Shown here: positions 1 to 10,224 of the stretch, in pieces
Layout: each line of letters opens with the position of its first letter
Numbering within the stretch: the stretch's first letter is position 1
Assembly (NCBI RefSeq): GCF_900476375.1
Contig: NZ_UPPP01000133.1
Coordinates: 1 to 64,000, forward strand
DNA: 64,000 bases
Direction of reading: 5' to 3'
Source of the DNA: Allolucifera butyrica
Lineage (GTDB): Bacteria; Bacillota; Negativicutes; Sporomusales; UPPP01
The notes under the pieces: model-generated
Told to the model about the DNA's origin: nothing
What the model saw: only the letters and a program-made list of their open reading frames with translations
The model's database searches: none
Made by a program: the position numbers and the translations under genes

Positions 1-97
1 CACCGACAATAATCATTACCACGTTGCCCCACCAAAGCTGGGCAAGGCCGGTTTGTTCGACCAGCGAATACAGTAGCGACGAGATTTGTTCAAACAT
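1..97 (-). CDS. mmdB: Na+-translocating decarboxylase beta subunit, N-terminal part
   Basis: Only the first 32 codons are inside the window. The N-terminus (MFEQISSLLYSL, then a hydrophobic stretch with WWGN and VVMIIVG) has the look of the OadB/MmdB/GcdB membrane subunit, which couples decarboxylation of the carboxybiotin carrier to Na+ export. A strong AGGAGG at 105-110 fixes the ATG at 97. The gene follows the small subunit and mmdA in the same direction, the expected order for a sodium-pump decarboxylase operon. The biotin carrier subunit is not in the window and would be expected downstream. Confidence 0.8.
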   Translation of the reverse strand, partial: MFEQISSLLYSLVEQTGLAQLWWGNVVMIIVG

Positions 98-134
98 GCA
101 CTTTCCTCCTATAGTATAAGGTTACGAACAAGAA

Positions 135-296
135 TTAGTGGCCGCCCTTCAGCTTGCTTTCATCGACATGGCCCAGCTTGTTCAGATGGGGAAATATATA
201 CAAAACCAGGCTGATGCCATAAATAATTACGAAGCTCAGTAGAAAATCGATAACGCTTAATATGATCGCGCCTTCCATCGAATCAGGTACTGTCAT
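135..296 (-). CDS. OadG-like small membrane subunit of the decarboxylase
   Basis: A 53-residue reading frame between mmdA and mmdB. It starts MTVPDSMEGAII, has one hydrophobic segment at about residues 10-36, and ends in a short polar tail with a final GGH. Size, one membrane span and position match the small gamma/delta subunits (OadG, MmdD) that hold the carboxyltransferase and beta subunits together at the membrane. An AGGAG-type ribosome site lies 10 bases upstream of the ATG. The tail lacks the long Ala/Pro linker of classical OadG, so this is the short OadG-related type. The function is inferred mainly from context. Confidence 0.75.
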   Translation of the reverse strand: MTVPDSMEGAIILSVIDFLLSFVIIYGISLVLYIFPHLNKLGHVDESKLKGGH

Positions 297-356
297 TTTG
301 CAGGTCTCCTTTCTAGCTGTTAATAAAACCCGGATCCATGGCAGTGAAATCAGAGA

Positions 357-1886
357 TTACAAGGGAATGTTACCATGTTTCTTGGCCGGCCTGTTTTCCC
401 GCTTTGTCGCCAGCATGTTGAGGGCCGCGATAATACGGGGCCGGGTTTCCTTCGGCTCGATGACCATGTCCACAAAGCCGCGTTCGGCAGCTTTATAGGG
501 TGTGGCAAACTCTTCGATGTATTTCGCCGTCTTGGCCTGCACATCCGGATCACCGCGGAAGATAATGTTGGCGGCACCCGCCGGTCCCATGACCGCGATT
601 TCCGCCGATGGCCAAGCCATAACCTGGTCGGCTCCCAGGTGTTGCGAACACATGGCAATATAAGCGCCGCCGTAGGCCTTCCGGATAATCACGGTAATTT
701 TCGGCACAGTTGCTTCAGAATAGGCATATAGCATTTTTGCGCCATGCCGGATGATACCGCCATATTCCTGAGTAGTGCCTGGCAAAAAGCCCGGCACATC
801 CACCAGCGTTATCAAAGGAATATTAAATGCATCGCAAAAGCGAATGAACCGTGCGGCCTTGTCGGACGCATTAATATCAAGGCATCCAGCCATAATCTGC
901 GGCTGGCTGGCGACCATTCCTACCGTTTGACCATTAATACGCGCAAAACCGGTAATAATGTTTTGCGCGTATTGAGACTGTATTTCATAAAACTCACCGT
1001 TATCGATGACTGCTTTCATAATATCTTTCATGTCGTAAGGCTGATTAGGATTATCCGGCAATAATTCATTTAAACTTGCTTCTGTACGGTTAGGATCATC
1101 GCCGGTATCGACAACCGGAGCACCCTCTAGGTTATTGCCGGGCAGAAAATTTAAAAGATACCTTACCTGGCGCATGCAGTCTTCGTCATTTTCAGCCGCA
1201 AAATGCGCTACACCCGATGTGCTATTATGCGTTACGGCGCCGCCGAGTGCCTCGGCTGTTACTTCTTCGGCGGTAACGGACTTGATAACCTGAGGTCCTG
1301 TAATAAACATCTGGCTGGTATCCTTCACCATGAAGATAAAATCAGTCAGCGCGGGTGAATAAACTGCACCGCCGGCGCATGGCCCCATAATAATCGAAAT
1401 TTGAGGAATTACACCGGATGCCTGGGTATTGCGCCAAAATATTTTACCGAACCCGGATAAAGCGTCGATTCCTTCTTGAATCCGTGCGCCGCCTGAGTCA
1501 TTAAGGCCAATAATGGGAGCACCCATTTTGAGCGCCAAATCCTGGACTTTAACAATTTTAGCAGCATGCATTTCACCCAGTGAGCCGCCGACAACTGTAA
1601 AATCCTGCGCATAGATATACACCAAGCGTCCGTCCACCGTACCGTAACCGGTTACTACCCCTTCACCGGGAGCTTCTTCTTTTTCCATGCCGAAATGAAC
1701 GCAACGATGCTTTACAAATTGATCAAGCTCAACAAATGTACCGGGATCAAGCAGCTTTTCAATCCTTTCCCGCGCCGTCAGCTTGCCGCCGGCATGTTGT
1801 TTGGCAATCCGCTTTTCGCCCCCGCCGGCCTTTACTTTTCTTTGCATCTCCTTCATATTCCGGACTTTTTCCTGAATCGTAACCAT
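357..1886 (-). CDS. mmdA: Methylmalonyl-CoA decarboxylase alpha subunit (carboxyltransferase)
   Basis: 509 residues, the usual length for MmdA and acyl-CoA carboxylase beta-type carboxyltransferases. It transfers the carboxyl group of an acyl-CoA to protein-bound biotin; the membrane beta subunit then releases CO2 while pumping Na+. Visible marks are the N-terminal [21 protein letters not shown] block, the oxyanion-hole regions [11 protein letters not shown] and [12 protein letters not shown] in the N-lobe, and the C-lobe stretch [13 protein letters not shown] followed by [10 protein letters not shown]. It is the first decarboxylase gene, with the small subunit and mmdB downstream. Malonyl-, methylmalonyl- or another dicarboxyl-CoA could be the real substrate. 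The glutaconyl-CoA enzyme is less likely because GcdA is longer. Confidence 0.88.
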   Translation of the reverse strand: MVTIQEKVRNMKEMQRKVKAGGGEKRIAKQHAGGKLTARERIEKLLDPGTFVELDQFVKHRCVHFGMEKEEAPGEGVVTGYGTVDGRLVYIYAQDFTVVGGSLGEMHAAKIVKVQDLALKMGAPIIGLNDSGGARIQEGIDALSGFGKIFWRNTQASGVIPQISIIMGPCAGGAVYSPALTDFIFMVKDTSQMFITGPQVIKSVTAEEVTAEALGGAVTHNSTSGVAHFAAENDEDCMRQVRYLLNFLPGNNLEGAPVVDTGDDPNRTEASLNELLPDNPNQPYDMKDIMKAVIDNGEFYEIQSQYAQNIITGFARINGQTVGMVASQPQIMAGCLDINASDKAARFIRFCDAFNIPLITLVDVPGFLPGTTQEYGGIIRHGAKMLYAYSEATVPKITVIIRKAYGGAYIAMCSQHLGADQVMAWPSAEIAVMGPAGAANIIFRGDPDVQAKTAKYIEEFATPYKAAERGFVDMVIEPKETRPRIIAALNMLATKRENRPAKKHGNIPL

Positions 1887-1963
1887 ACCTTACCTCCATC
1901 AATAAACCCCGCCTAAATTAAAACATAGTCCGTGGTTTAAAAGAAAATACCTTCGCTTATTTT

Positions 1964-3145
1964 TTAGATTACTACTTCATCCCGGCGCAAAAGAAAGATC
2001 GAAGCAAAACTACCTATAAACGCCGTACCGCCCAGAAGATAAAAACCGCTGGCAAAACTGCCGCTTTGATCCACCAGCAGCCCGATAACCGGCGGCAGCG
2101 CCATGACCCCCCAGGCGCCCAGCGTATTTACAAAGCCCATCGCTAAGCCGGGATTTTTCGGACAACTATATACGGCAAAATTGAAGATTCCGCCAAAAGG
2201 CAAACCCGCCATAATCCCGGTAAAAACAATAGCAGCGGCGGCCACTGGCAAGGTTTTCGCATTGGCTATCGCCACAAAACCAAGGGCTAAACAAAAATGG
2301 GACAAAACTAACAAAGATTTGGTCGAGAGCCACTTTTTCCCCAGAATAATTCCACCCAGAGGTCTTGAGATAATGCCGAGTAAAAGCACCAAGGAACCGA
2401 CTATCCCAGCCATCTTCGGTTCAACATGAACATTTTTGATCAGCAGCGTATTTACCCAAACGCCTGCCGAGGTACTCGTGCCGAAGCTTCCCAGCTGCGC
2501 CAGCGTAAGCAGCCACATATTCCGGCCGCCAAGTATATAACCCCAGTCAATTTTCTGTACTGTACCAGTAACCGGCGTATTGGGAGCAAAAAGAAGCCAT
2601 AGGATCAGAAAAGCTCCCGCCATGCCGCCGGTTGTGAAAAACACGCCATGCCACCCCAGCGTGCTGAGGAGTTGCGGAATAACATAGATTACAAAACCGG
2701 CCCCCATTAGAATCGAACCGCCATAGACACCCTGGGCCAGCTGGATTTCTTTGCCGGCGAAAAAGGTCGGCACATAGCGCAATCCGGCAACAATGGCCGA
2801 ACCGGTGCCAATGCCGGTAATAAATTTCCACACGAGAATTTCGTGATACGTATTGGAAAAACCGATCATGACATTGCCGATGGTTATTATGAACAGACCA
2901 ATCGCTGCTACTTTCTTAGCCCCCAGCTTGTCGGAAAAAGCGCCTCCCGGCATTTGCAGCAAACCATGGGTAAAAAAGATAGCCGTTGTGAAAAATCCGG
3001 CCAGCGCCATTGTGATAGAAAGTTCTTTTATTAAGGTCGGTACAAGAGGTCCGTGATTTGTATAATTAACGGAAAAAACAAATCCGAGCATTGCTGCAAA
3101 AAAAAGTGCTTTCCATCGTTGAGCCCATAACGTTTCTTTTTCCAT
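1964..3145 (-). CDS. MFS carrier, oxalate/formate-antiporter-like
   Basis: 393 residues with about 12 hydrophobic segments and MFS signatures, including the loop 2-3 motif GGAFSDKLGAKK. I start at the ATG at 3145, which has a GGGGAG ribosome site. The reading frame continues 25 codons further upstream, but that stretch would run into the end of the CoA-transferase gene. The gene lies between a family III CoA-transferase and the Na+-pump decarboxylase. Uptake of the dicarboxylic acid that is activated and decarboxylated, perhaps in exchange for the product, is the simplest role. The exact substrate cannot be read from the sequence. Confidence 0.75.
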   Translation of the reverse strand: MEKETLWAQRWKALFFAAMLGFVFSVNYTNHGPLVPTLIKELSITMALAGFFTTAIFFTHGLLQMPGGAFSDKLGAKKVAAIGLFIITIGNVMIGFSNTYHEILVWKFITGIGTGSAIVAGLRYVPTFFAGKEIQLAQGVYGGSILMGAGFVIYVIPQLLSTLGWHGVFFTTGGMAGAFLILWLLFAPNTPVTGTVQKIDWGYILGGRNMWLLTLAQLGSFGTSTSAGVWVNTLLIKNVHVEPKMAGIVGSLVLLLGIISRPLGGIILGKKWLSTKSLLVLSHFCLALGFVAIANAKTLPVAAAAIVFTGIMAGLPFGGIFNFAVYSCPKNPGLAMGFVNTLGAWGVMALPPVIGLLVDQSGSFASGFYLLGGTAFIGSFASIFLLRRDEVVI

Positions 3146-3188
3146 GTTACTAACTCCCCTTTCAATAAATGCAAAGATAACCGGCAGA

Positions 3189-4373
3189 TCAAATCGCTTT
3201 TTGGGCCCGCAAGTCCGCAATCTGTTCCTTACTCAGGCCCATAAAGTCCTGTAAAATTTTCTCAGTATGCTGCCCCAGCAGCGGCGCTGGGGTTTCCACC
3301 GCCCCCGGAGTTTCCGACAGCTTGATGGGTAGGCCCGGCATCTTCAGGCTGCCGGCTACGGGATGCACAACTTCAACAATCATGTCCCGCGCCTGAATCT
3401 GCGGATTTGTTAACACACGATCGACCGTATTAATCGGTCCGCAGGGAATGCCGGCGCCATCCAGGATTTCAATCCACGCGTCAACGGTTTGGGCAGGAAA
3501 TATGCCGTCTAATATTGTTTTGAGTTGTTTTTGATTTTTAGTTCTGCTGGCGTTTGTGGCAAAGCGTTCATCATGGATCAGCTCCGTACGGTTTACTAAC
3601 TGACAAAACTTTTCCCATAACCTGTCATTTCCCACGGCAATGATAATATATCCATCCTTGGCGCGGAAGGCTTCAAAAGGCGTAATGGACGGATGACGGT
3701 TGCCGATGGGACCGGGCACTGTCCCGGAAACTAAATATCTGGCAATTGCATTTTCCAATATGGCTACCTGACAGTCCAACATTGCCACATCCACTTTTTG
3801 TCCCTTTCCGGTTGCCGACCGGCTGTATAATGCCGTCAATATGCCAATCACCGTAAATAAACCGGCGGTAATATCACCGACCGACGCTCCGGTCCGTGTC
3901 GGTTCTCCCCCTTCCTGCCCGGTAATACTCATAATTCCGCCCATTCCCTGCACAATTACATCATAAGCTGGCTTCGACATATAAGGTCCGCTATGTCCAA
4001 AGCCGGAACAGGCGGCATAGATAAGACGGGGATTGATTTCCCGCAGAACATCATATCCCAGGCCAAACTTTTCCATTGTTCCGGGCCGATAATTTTCGAC
4101 CACAATATCCGCCTTTTTGACCATTTTCTTAAAGAGTTCCTGCGCTTCAGGCGACTTAAGGTTTAAAGTCATTGAGCGCTTGCCCCGGTTCAGACTCATA
4201 AAATAGGCGCTTTCTTTACCGACAAAGGGTCCGAAACTGCGTGAATCATCTCCTGTTGCCGGACTTTCAATTTTAATTACGTCCGCTCCAAAATCGGCGA
4301 GCATCATGGAAGCGTACGGACCTGCCAAAACTCTTGTCAGGTCCAGCACCACCAACTTATCGAACGCTTTCAT
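3189..4373 (-). CDS. Family III CoA-transferase (CaiB/BaiF)
   Basis: 394 residues, full length for the family. Family III enzymes move CoA between carboxylic acids through an enzyme-bound aspartyl-CoA. The N-terminal VLDLTRVLAGPYASMMLADFGADVIKIE block, the NRGKRSM motif and an Asp at residue 167 in VGDITAG, matching the catalytic Asp169 of formyl-CoA transferase, are all present. It is the first gene of the unit that continues with the MFS carrier, and probably mmdA and its partners. A likely role is activation of the imported dicarboxylate with CoA recycled from the product. Some family members are racemases, which the context does not favour. Confidence 0.85.
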   Translation of the reverse strand: MKAFDKLVVLDLTRVLAGPYASMMLADFGADVIKIESPATGDDSRSFGPFVGKESAYFMSLNRGKRSMTLNLKSPEAQELFKKMVKKADIVVENYRPGTMEKFGLGYDVLREINPRLIYAACSGFGHSGPYMSKPAYDVIVQGMGGIMSITGQEGGEPTRTGASVGDITAGLFTVIGILTALYSRSATGKGQKVDVAMLDCQVAILENAIARYLVSGTVPGPIGNRHPSITPFEAFRAKDGYIIIAVGNDRLWEKFCQLVNRTELIHDERFATNASRTKNQKQLKTILDGIFPAQTVDAWIEILDGAGIPCGPINTVDRVLTNPQIQARDMIVEVVHPVAGSLKMPGLPIKLSETPGAVETPAPLLGQHTEKILQDFMGLSKEQIADLRAQKAI

Positions 4374-4465
4374 AAAACAGTCCCTCCTTGATTTTTCTAG
4401 TGAACTATATTTGCTCCCATGATATCACGACGTTTTTTTTAAAAATTCTAAAATTGGTTAAAATA

Positions 4466-4497
4466 ACAAAAAAGGCGCCTAAAGCGCCTTTTTTTCC
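4466..4497 (-). terminator. Rho-independent terminator after the LytTR regulator gene
   Basis: Inverted repeat AAAGGCGC / GCGCCTTT with a 5-base CTAAA loop at 4471-4491, with T-runs on both strands. It sits 30 bases beyond the stop of the response-regulator gene. It separates the two-component pair from the CoA-transferase promoter region. Confidence 0.85.
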
Positions 4498-4525
4498 TAA
4501 CGAAATACATAAATATAATTATACT

Positions 4526-5293
4526 TTATATCTTTTCAAATGCCTTATTAAACTCTTTTAGATAATGCCGGGCGACGGGAACCTGTTCGTCATTATATCC
4601 TTCCAGCCTAAGCATGTACGTATTATTAAACCAGGGGATCACTTCACATACTTTATCAAGATTAACCAGATAGCTTTTATGCGTCCGGAAAAAGGATTGG
4701 GACGCCAGTTTTTCCTCAATTTCTTTCAGCGCCAGTTTGGTAATAAAGTTCCCCTTGGCGCTGCAAATCAAACACTTGCCTTTCTCGTCGGCCTTTACAA
4801 AAAAGATATCGGCAGGATGCAATATAAGCATTCTTTCATTAGCCCAAACGCAAAATCGCCGGTGACCGCTTGCTTCATTTTTATTAAAAAAATCACAAAC
4901 GCGGGTATTGGCAAGGTTACTGGAGACGTGAAGAGACTGCAGTTTTTTGATTGTTTGCTCCAGCCGCTGTTCATCATAAGGCTTTAAAATATAATCCACA
5001 GCGTTCAGTTCAAAGGCCTTAACGGCATATTCACCATACCCCGTAACAAAAATAATATGCGGCGGATGCGGCAGTTGCAAAATTTCCCAGGCTGTGGTAA
5101 TTCCGTCTTTTTCGCGCATTTGCACATCCAAAAAAATTACATCCGTCTGGTGCTGACTCCATTTCAAGAACTCGACCGTCTCGGAGCCATCTTCAAATTC
5201 GCCAATCACCTGAATGCCTTTCAGTTCTTCGAGCATACACTTAAGTTCTTCCCGGGCCGGATATTCATCATCCACAATAATCGCTTTTAACAT
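4526..5293 (-). CDS. LytTR-family response regulator
   Basis: 255 residues from the chosen start. An N-terminal receiver domain (acidic pair DDE at 9-10, phospho-acceptor Asp56 in IFLDVQM, Lys in YILKPYD) is followed by a C-terminal LytTR DNA-binding domain (FVKADEKGKCLI, then FFRTHKSYLVNLDKV). Two ATGs compete. The one at 5293 has AAGGAGG at 6 bases, while the upstream ATG at 5299 abuts the ribosome site, so 5293 is preferred. It overlaps the kinase gene by about 26 bases, a sign of coupled translation. Targets are unknown. The neighbouring CoA-transferase/decarboxylase genes are candidates, since the pair lies just upstream of them. Confidence 0.9.
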   Translation of the reverse strand: MLKAIIVDDEYPAREELKCMLEELKGIQVIGEFEDGSETVEFLKWSQHQTDVIFLDVQMREKDGITTAWEILQLPHPPHIIFVTGYGEYAVKAFELNAVDYILKPYDEQRLEQTIKKLQSLHVSSNLANTRVCDFFNKNEASGHRRFCVWANERMLILHPADIFFVKADEKGKCLICSAKGNFITKLALKEIEEKLASQSFFRTHKSYLVNLDKVCEVIPWFNNTYMLRLEGYNDEQVPVARHYLKEFNKAFEKI

Positions 5294-6986
5294 CCTCATC
5301 CTCCTTTGCAGCGGGAAGTGAAATGGTTACCTTGGTACCTTTTCCCAGTTCACTTTCTATGAACAGGCCATATTGTTCACCGCAAAAGTTTTTCAAACGG
5401 TTATTGACATTACTGATCCCAATATGGTCCCCTTTCGGGTCCGGTTTAAATACTTCCTTGATCTGCGCTTTTGCCATACCGACGCCGTTATCTTCTACCA
5501 TAAGTTTTACTTTGTCTTCCTCTGCCCGGCCCGAAATAGTCACCGTTCCCCCTTCCCTCTTTGGATAAAGTCCGTGTTTAATAGCATTTTCCACAATCGG
5601 CTGCAAGATCAAAGGGGGAACATAGCATTTGCATTCTTCGGGTATATCATATATAACCCTAAGTTTGCCCTGAAATCTTGCCGCTTCGATTTTGACATAA
5701 TCATTGACGCGCTGAATTTCTTTTTCCAGACTGATCATCGTATCGGAAAGGGTCAAGTTGTTCCGGTAATAGTTGCCTAAATGAATTAACAGTTTTCTGG
5801 CAGTTTCCGGTTGCTTCCGGCAATAGTAAACAATCGTGTTTAAGGCGTTAAATAGAAAATGGGGATTTACCTGCGCCTGCAGCGCTTTGATTTCCGCCCG
5901 GGCTAACAGGACCGATTGACGTTCCCCCTTACTGACTTCAAGCTGGGTTGATATTAACAGCGCCAGGCCTTTAATCAGTTCGATCTCAAAGGGACGGATG
6001 CTATTCTCGCCAAATTTATAAATAATAAGGGCCCCGATTACCTCTTCATGGTCTTTCAGCGGTGCAACAATTTTCGATCCCAGCAGGCAATCCGAATGCT
6101 GACAGCCTATTTCAGCGCGGGTTTGGGCCAGCGTATACTCACCGGTAGCAATAGCACGTTCCGTACTCCGGGTAAAAGCTGTCCCGATATGGCCGTGCAC
6201 CGGCGCACCGACGGATGACAAAACCTCTGTACGATTGGTAACTACCACCGCAGCTAACTCTTTGACAGTGCTATAAATAATTTGCGCGGTCTTTTCCGCC
6301 GACTGCCGGTTCAACCCTTTCCGCAAATAAGTTACCGTAGTGCTGGCAATTTGCAGTGTCAATCTGGCGGCAGCCCCTTCCACCAGTTCCTGCTCGCGAA
6401 AAATATTTTCCAGAATTATAACTAGAGCCGTAATTCCCAGCGTATTCATGAAAAGCATCGGCGGCGCTATCTCCTCGACAAAACGCACCGCCTGTTCAAA
6501 GGGCCTGTCTACCAGCAGCAGCAATATCATATGGCAAAATTCAAGAAAAAATCCCAATACCAGGGCATAGGGCCATTTTTCCTGCGCCGGGACTCTTTTA
6601 CTGAACATACCCGCGGCGAATCCTTCGAGCACGGTAGCCAAGGCACTGCCCAAAGCGCTGAATCCGCCCAGATAATATCGATGAAAGCCGGCGATCAGAC
6701 CCGCTCCCAGCCCTACCGCGCGCCCTCCCACTAAACCGGCCACGACTACGCCAATCGCGCGGATATTCGCAAAACCGTCCGTCACGGGAAGACCGATGTA
6801 ACTGCCTAAAATGCCCACCACTCCAAAGAATACCGAAATTCCTATCTTTTCATTCGCTGAAGTCCCGCTTTTAAGCATTATGCCGCGAAATAACTTAGCC
6901 TTGCTTAAAAAAAATACAACCACCAGCATGACCATCAAGCCACTCGTTAACTGATTACTTATTTGTTCCCACTTAACAAGCATCAT
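5268..6986 (-). CDS. LytS-type sensor histidine kinase
   Basis: 572 residues. A six-segment hydrophobic N-terminal half of the 5TM-5TMR_LYT type (about 1-195, with conserved GLGAGLIAGFHRY) is followed by a GAF-like domain (about 215-360). The His_kinase signature NPHFLFNALNTIVYYCRKQPE comes next, then a C-terminal HATPase (PIVENAIKHG, then VEDNGVGM and GIGISN-type boxes). Members of this family sense extracellular pyruvate or cell-envelope state and phosphorylate a LytTR regulator, here the overlapping downstream gene. The GAF-like part suggests a cytoplasmic input as well. The signal cannot be read from the sequence. Confidence 0.9.
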   Translation of the reverse strand: MMLVKWEQISNQLTSGLMVMLVVVFFLSKAKLFRGIMLKSGTSANEKIGISVFFGVVGILGSYIGLPVTDGFANIRAIGVVVAGLVGGRAVGLGAGLIAGFHRYYLGGFSALGSALATVLEGFAAGMFSKRVPAQEKWPYALVLGFFLEFCHMILLLLVDRPFEQAVRFVEEIAPPMLFMNTLGITALVIILENIFREQELVEGAAARLTLQIASTTVTYLRKGLNRQSAEKTAQIIYSTVKELAAVVVTNRTEVLSSVGAPVHGHIGTAFTRSTERAIATGEYTLAQTRAEIGCQHSDCLLGSKIVAPLKDHEEVIGALIIYKFGENSIRPFEIELIKGLALLISTQLEVSKGERQSVLLARAEIKALQAQVNPHFLFNALNTIVYYCRKQPETARKLLIHLGNYYRNNLTLSDTMISLEKEIQRVNDYVKIEAARFQGKLRVIYDIPEECKCYVPPLILQPIVENAIKHGLYPKREGGTVTISGRAEEDKVKLMVEDNGVGMAKAQIKEVFKPDPKGDHIGISNVNNRLKNFCGEQYGLFIESELGKGTKVTISLPAAKEDEDVKSDYCG

Positions 6987-7095
6987 TTCATCATCCTAAC
7001 GCAAGATTAATTCTGTAGTTTTTGCTTCCGGCCTGATTTATTAATTATAACATCCGCATAGGCTGTTTGGGAAAAAACATCGCCGCCAAACCGGC

Positions 7096-10000
7096 TTATG
7101 CTTTATGATCCGGCAGCACATCATCAGTTTGAGTGTTGCTGTCATGACTGGCATCCAGCAGTCCGTGCGCCATGCTGACACTCCATTTACGGCTTCTTAA
7201 ATCATCCAATATGGTATACACCACCGGAACAACGATCAGCGTTAAAATGGTTGAGGTAATCAGACCGCCGATAATGGCATGCGCCATGGGTGCCCGGGTT
7301 TCGGCGCCCGGTCCGATGCCAAACGCCAGAGGGAGCATGCCGAACACCATGGCGGTGGTCGTCATCATGATCGGCCGCATCCGGATCACCGCGGCCTCAA
7401 TTAAAGCCTGGTTCCGCTCTACGCCCTGCCCAATCCGCTGTTTGGCAAAATCAATCAGCAGGATTGCGTTTTTCGTAACCAGCCCCATCAACATGATAAT
7501 CCCGATTAAAGACATCATGTTGAGCGTGCTGTGCATAGCCAGGAGACCCAGAATCGCGCCGATAATCGCCAGCGGCAAAGCCAGCATAATGGCAAACGGA
7601 TCAATATAGTTTTCAAACTGGGCGGCAAGAACAAAGAAGATAAACAGCACCGCCATGGCCAAGGCTATGAGAATTCCCTGAAAGGCATCCGCCATTTGCT
7701 GCGATTGTCCCGTAGCGACAAATCGATATCCGTCGGGCAGTTTAACAGCCGCCAGTTTCTTAGCCAGCAGCTTGTTGAAATCCCCCAGGGTAATGCCGCG
7801 CAAATTGGCTGAAATCGTAACCTGGTCCTGCCGGTCATAACGCAGAATTTGAGTCGGACTGGTAGCATAAACCGTCTTGGTTACCGCCGAAAGAGGAATC
7901 ATGACGGTTTGCCCGTTATTGTCCCGGTACGCACTCGGCAGGTAGACGTGATTTACATCCGTCAGGCTGCGCCGGTCGTCAGGAGCCAGTATGACCCGCA
8001 CGTCATAGGAATCGTCCTCATCCCGGTATTGGGACACAACGGTACCGTTAAACATGGTTTGCAGGGTATCGGCAATATTGGCCGTCGATACGCCAAGATC
8101 CGAGGCCTTATCCCGGTCCACTACGACTTGGGCATCGGGGTTGCCAGCCTCATAACTGGAAGAAACATCAACCGCTCCCTGTGTAGCGGCGACGATTTGT
8201 TCCACCTGTTCGGCAAGACCGGCCAGTGTATCCAGAGAGGTTCCCTGAATCACTAACGACACCGGTTTGGTACTCGACAAACCGGATTTTTTGGTTATGC
8301 TGATTTGTACCCCGGGAATTTCATTCAATTTTTCCCTTAGAACGGCAATCACGTCATTATCGCTGACGTTCCGCTGATTTTTGGGTTTCAGTTCGGTCAC
8401 AATATTGATCGAATTCACGTCCGCCGTGCTGTAGGTCATGGTTACCTCCGGCAAACTGTGGACAATCCGGGATATCTTGTCGGCAATGTCCCCCACGGCC
8501 TGTACATTCATGCCAGGATCCACACTGGCCGACACCGAAAGTTCGCTGTTGTCCGCGTCGGGAATAAAGGTCGATCCCACCAGCGGCAGCAACGCCAGGC
8601 TGCCTGCGAACAGCGCCACGGCGATTAGGAGAACCTTACCGCGGTGTCCCAAAGCATAGCGGAGCAATTCACTGTAACGAACGGTCCAATGGTCAAAGAC
8701 CCGGTTCCACTGCCGCCAAATTGTTTGCAGCCGGCTTTGGGACTGTTCCGGTGCAGGCGCCAGGTATTTAGCCGCTAACAGCGGCGTCAGGGTAAAAGCA
8801 ACCAGCAGTGACACCAGAACACTGACGGCTACCGTAATCCCGAATTGCTTAAAAAACTGCCCCACAATGCCAGTCATCATTCCTACGGGCAGGAATACGG
8901 CAACCAGGGTAAAGGTCGTTGCCATAACCGCGAGACCAATCTCATCGGTCCCTTCCGAGGCCGCCACCTGCTTGTCTTTTCCCATTTCCAAGTGGCGTAC
9001 AATGTTTTCGATAACAACAATGGCATCGTCGATCAGGAGCCCGACAGCCAGGGATAAGGCCAGCAGAGACATGGTATTGAGGGTAAAATTCAAAACCTTC
9101 ATAACAAAAAAGGAAGTTACAATCGATGTTGGAATGGCGATCGCGGCAATGACCGTGCTTCGCCAGTTCCCCAAAAACAAAAAGACGATGACCACCGCCA
9201 GCAGACCGCCTAAAACCAGATTAAACAGTACGTCATGAATGGAGTCGTTAATCTGCCGGGAATTATCCCGCACTAATGTCATTTCCACTCCCGGCGGCAG
9301 GTCCTGCTTAATCTTGGCCATTTCCTGCCTGACATTTTTGGCGACTTCTACCGTGTTGCTGCCGGATTGTTTCATAATATCCAGGCCGATGGCCGGTTTA
9401 TCATTTAGTTTGGTTAGGGTTGTCGCCGTTTTCGTGGTATCATCCACACCGGCAATATCCCGCACATAGAGCTGCACCCCGTCCCGCCGGGCAATGGGAA
9501 GATCCAAAAATTGTCCGGGCGCTGTAATACTGCCTACGGTTCTTAAATCCGTATTGCGTTTTCCATCCGTAAGCTGGCCGCCGGGACTTTCAATATTCTC
9601 GCTGCGCAGACTGTTTAATACTTCCGGAATTGTCAGGTCAAAAGCGGCTAGTTTATTGCTGTCCATGTTCACCTGGATTTCCCGCTCCAGCGCTCCCTGT
9701 ACATTGACCGCCGCCACTCCGTTGACCGCTTCCAGTCTTTTGGTCACTACATCTTCGGCCAGCAGCGTCAACTCCCGCTGACTTAGATTCCCGGTCAGAG
9801 CAATGGAGGCAATCGGCAAATCCGACGGATCAAACCGGGTCACAATCGGCGCATCCGCATCCTGCGGCAAAACCCCTTGCAGCCGGCCTACCTTATCGCG
9901 TACATCCTGGGCAGCGGTGGCGGCGGATGTTTCCATGGTAAACTGGATGACCGTTGTCGAAGTTCCTTCTTTTACGGTCGATGTAATATGGTCAACACCC

Positions 10001-10224
10001 GGTACGACACTGACCGTTTCCTCCACTTTTTGGGTTATTTTCGATTCCACCTGTTCCGGGGACGCGCCCGGATAATTTACCGTAACCGCGACAACAGGGA
10101 TTTCAACATCGGGATATTCATCCACATTCAGCGACAGATAACTGAATAAGCCCAGCGTAACGAGGGCCAGAATCATAACCGTCGCAAATACAGGCCGCTT
10201 CAGACTAATTTCCGTCAGTTTCAT
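7096..10224 (-). CDS. RND multidrug efflux permease (AcrB/HAE1 family)
   Basis: 1042 residues, full length. A transmembrane helix near the N-terminus is followed by the porter domain. The second bundle carries the proton-relay pair in LLIDDAIVVIENIVRH, and the two halves are duplicated as expected (FLFLGNWRST in the first, the ALPLAIIGA and KNAILLIDFAKQ region in the second). It exports hydrophobic or amphiphilic compounds across both membranes using the proton gradient, with the adaptor encoded upstream and an outer-membrane channel encoded elsewhere. Its start overlaps the adaptor gene by 20 bases. Presence of this pump is evidence for an outer membrane. Confidence 0.95.
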   Translation of the reverse strand: MKLTEISLKRPVFATVMILALVTLGLFSYLSLNVDEYPDVEIPVVAVTVNYPGASPEQVESKITQKVEETVSVVPGVDHITSTVKEGTSTTVIQFTMETSAATAAQDVRDKVGRLQGVLPQDADAPIVTRFDPSDLPIASIALTGNLSQRELTLLAEDVVTKRLEAVNGVAAVNVQGALEREIQVNMDSNKLAAFDLTIPEVLNSLRSENIESPGGQLTDGKRNTDLRTVGSITAPGQFLDLPIARRDGVQLYVRDIAGVDDTTKTATTLTKLNDKPAIGLDIMKQSGSNTVEVAKNVRQEMAKIKQDLPPGVEMTLVRDNSRQINDSIHDVLFNLVLGGLLAVVIVFLFLGNWRSTVIAAIAIPTSIVTSFFVMKVLNFTLNTMSLLALSLAVGLLIDDAIVVIENIVRHLEMGKDKQVAASEGTDEIGLAVMATTFTLVAVFLPVGMMTGIVGQFFKQFGITVAVSVLVSLLVAFTLTPLLAAKYLAPAPEQSQSRLQTIWRQWNRVFDHWTVRYSELLRYALGHRGKVLLIAVALFAGSLALLPLVGSTFIPDADNSELSVSASVDPGMNVQAVGDIADKISRIVHSLPEVTMTYSTADVNSINIVTELKPKNQRNVSDNDVIAVLREKLNEIPGVQISITKKSGLSSTKPVSLVIQGTSLDTLAGLAEQVEQIVAATQGAVDVSSSYEAGNPDAQVVVDRDKASDLGVSTANIADTLQTMFNGTVVSQYRDEDDSYDVRVILAPDDRRSLTDVNHVYLPSAYRDNNGQTVMIPLSAVTKTVYATSPTQILRYDRQDQVTISANLRGITLGDFNKLLAKKLAAVKLPDGYRFVATGQSQQMADAFQGILIALAMAVLFIFFVLAAQFENYIDPFAIMLALPLAIIGAILGLLAMHSTLNMMSLIGIIMLMGLVTKNAILLIDFAKQRIGQGVERNQALIEAAVIRMRPIMMTTTAMVFGMLPLAFGIGPGAETRAPMAHAIIGGLITSTILTLIVVPVVYTILDDLRSRKWSVSMAHGLLDASHDSNTQTDDVLPDHKA

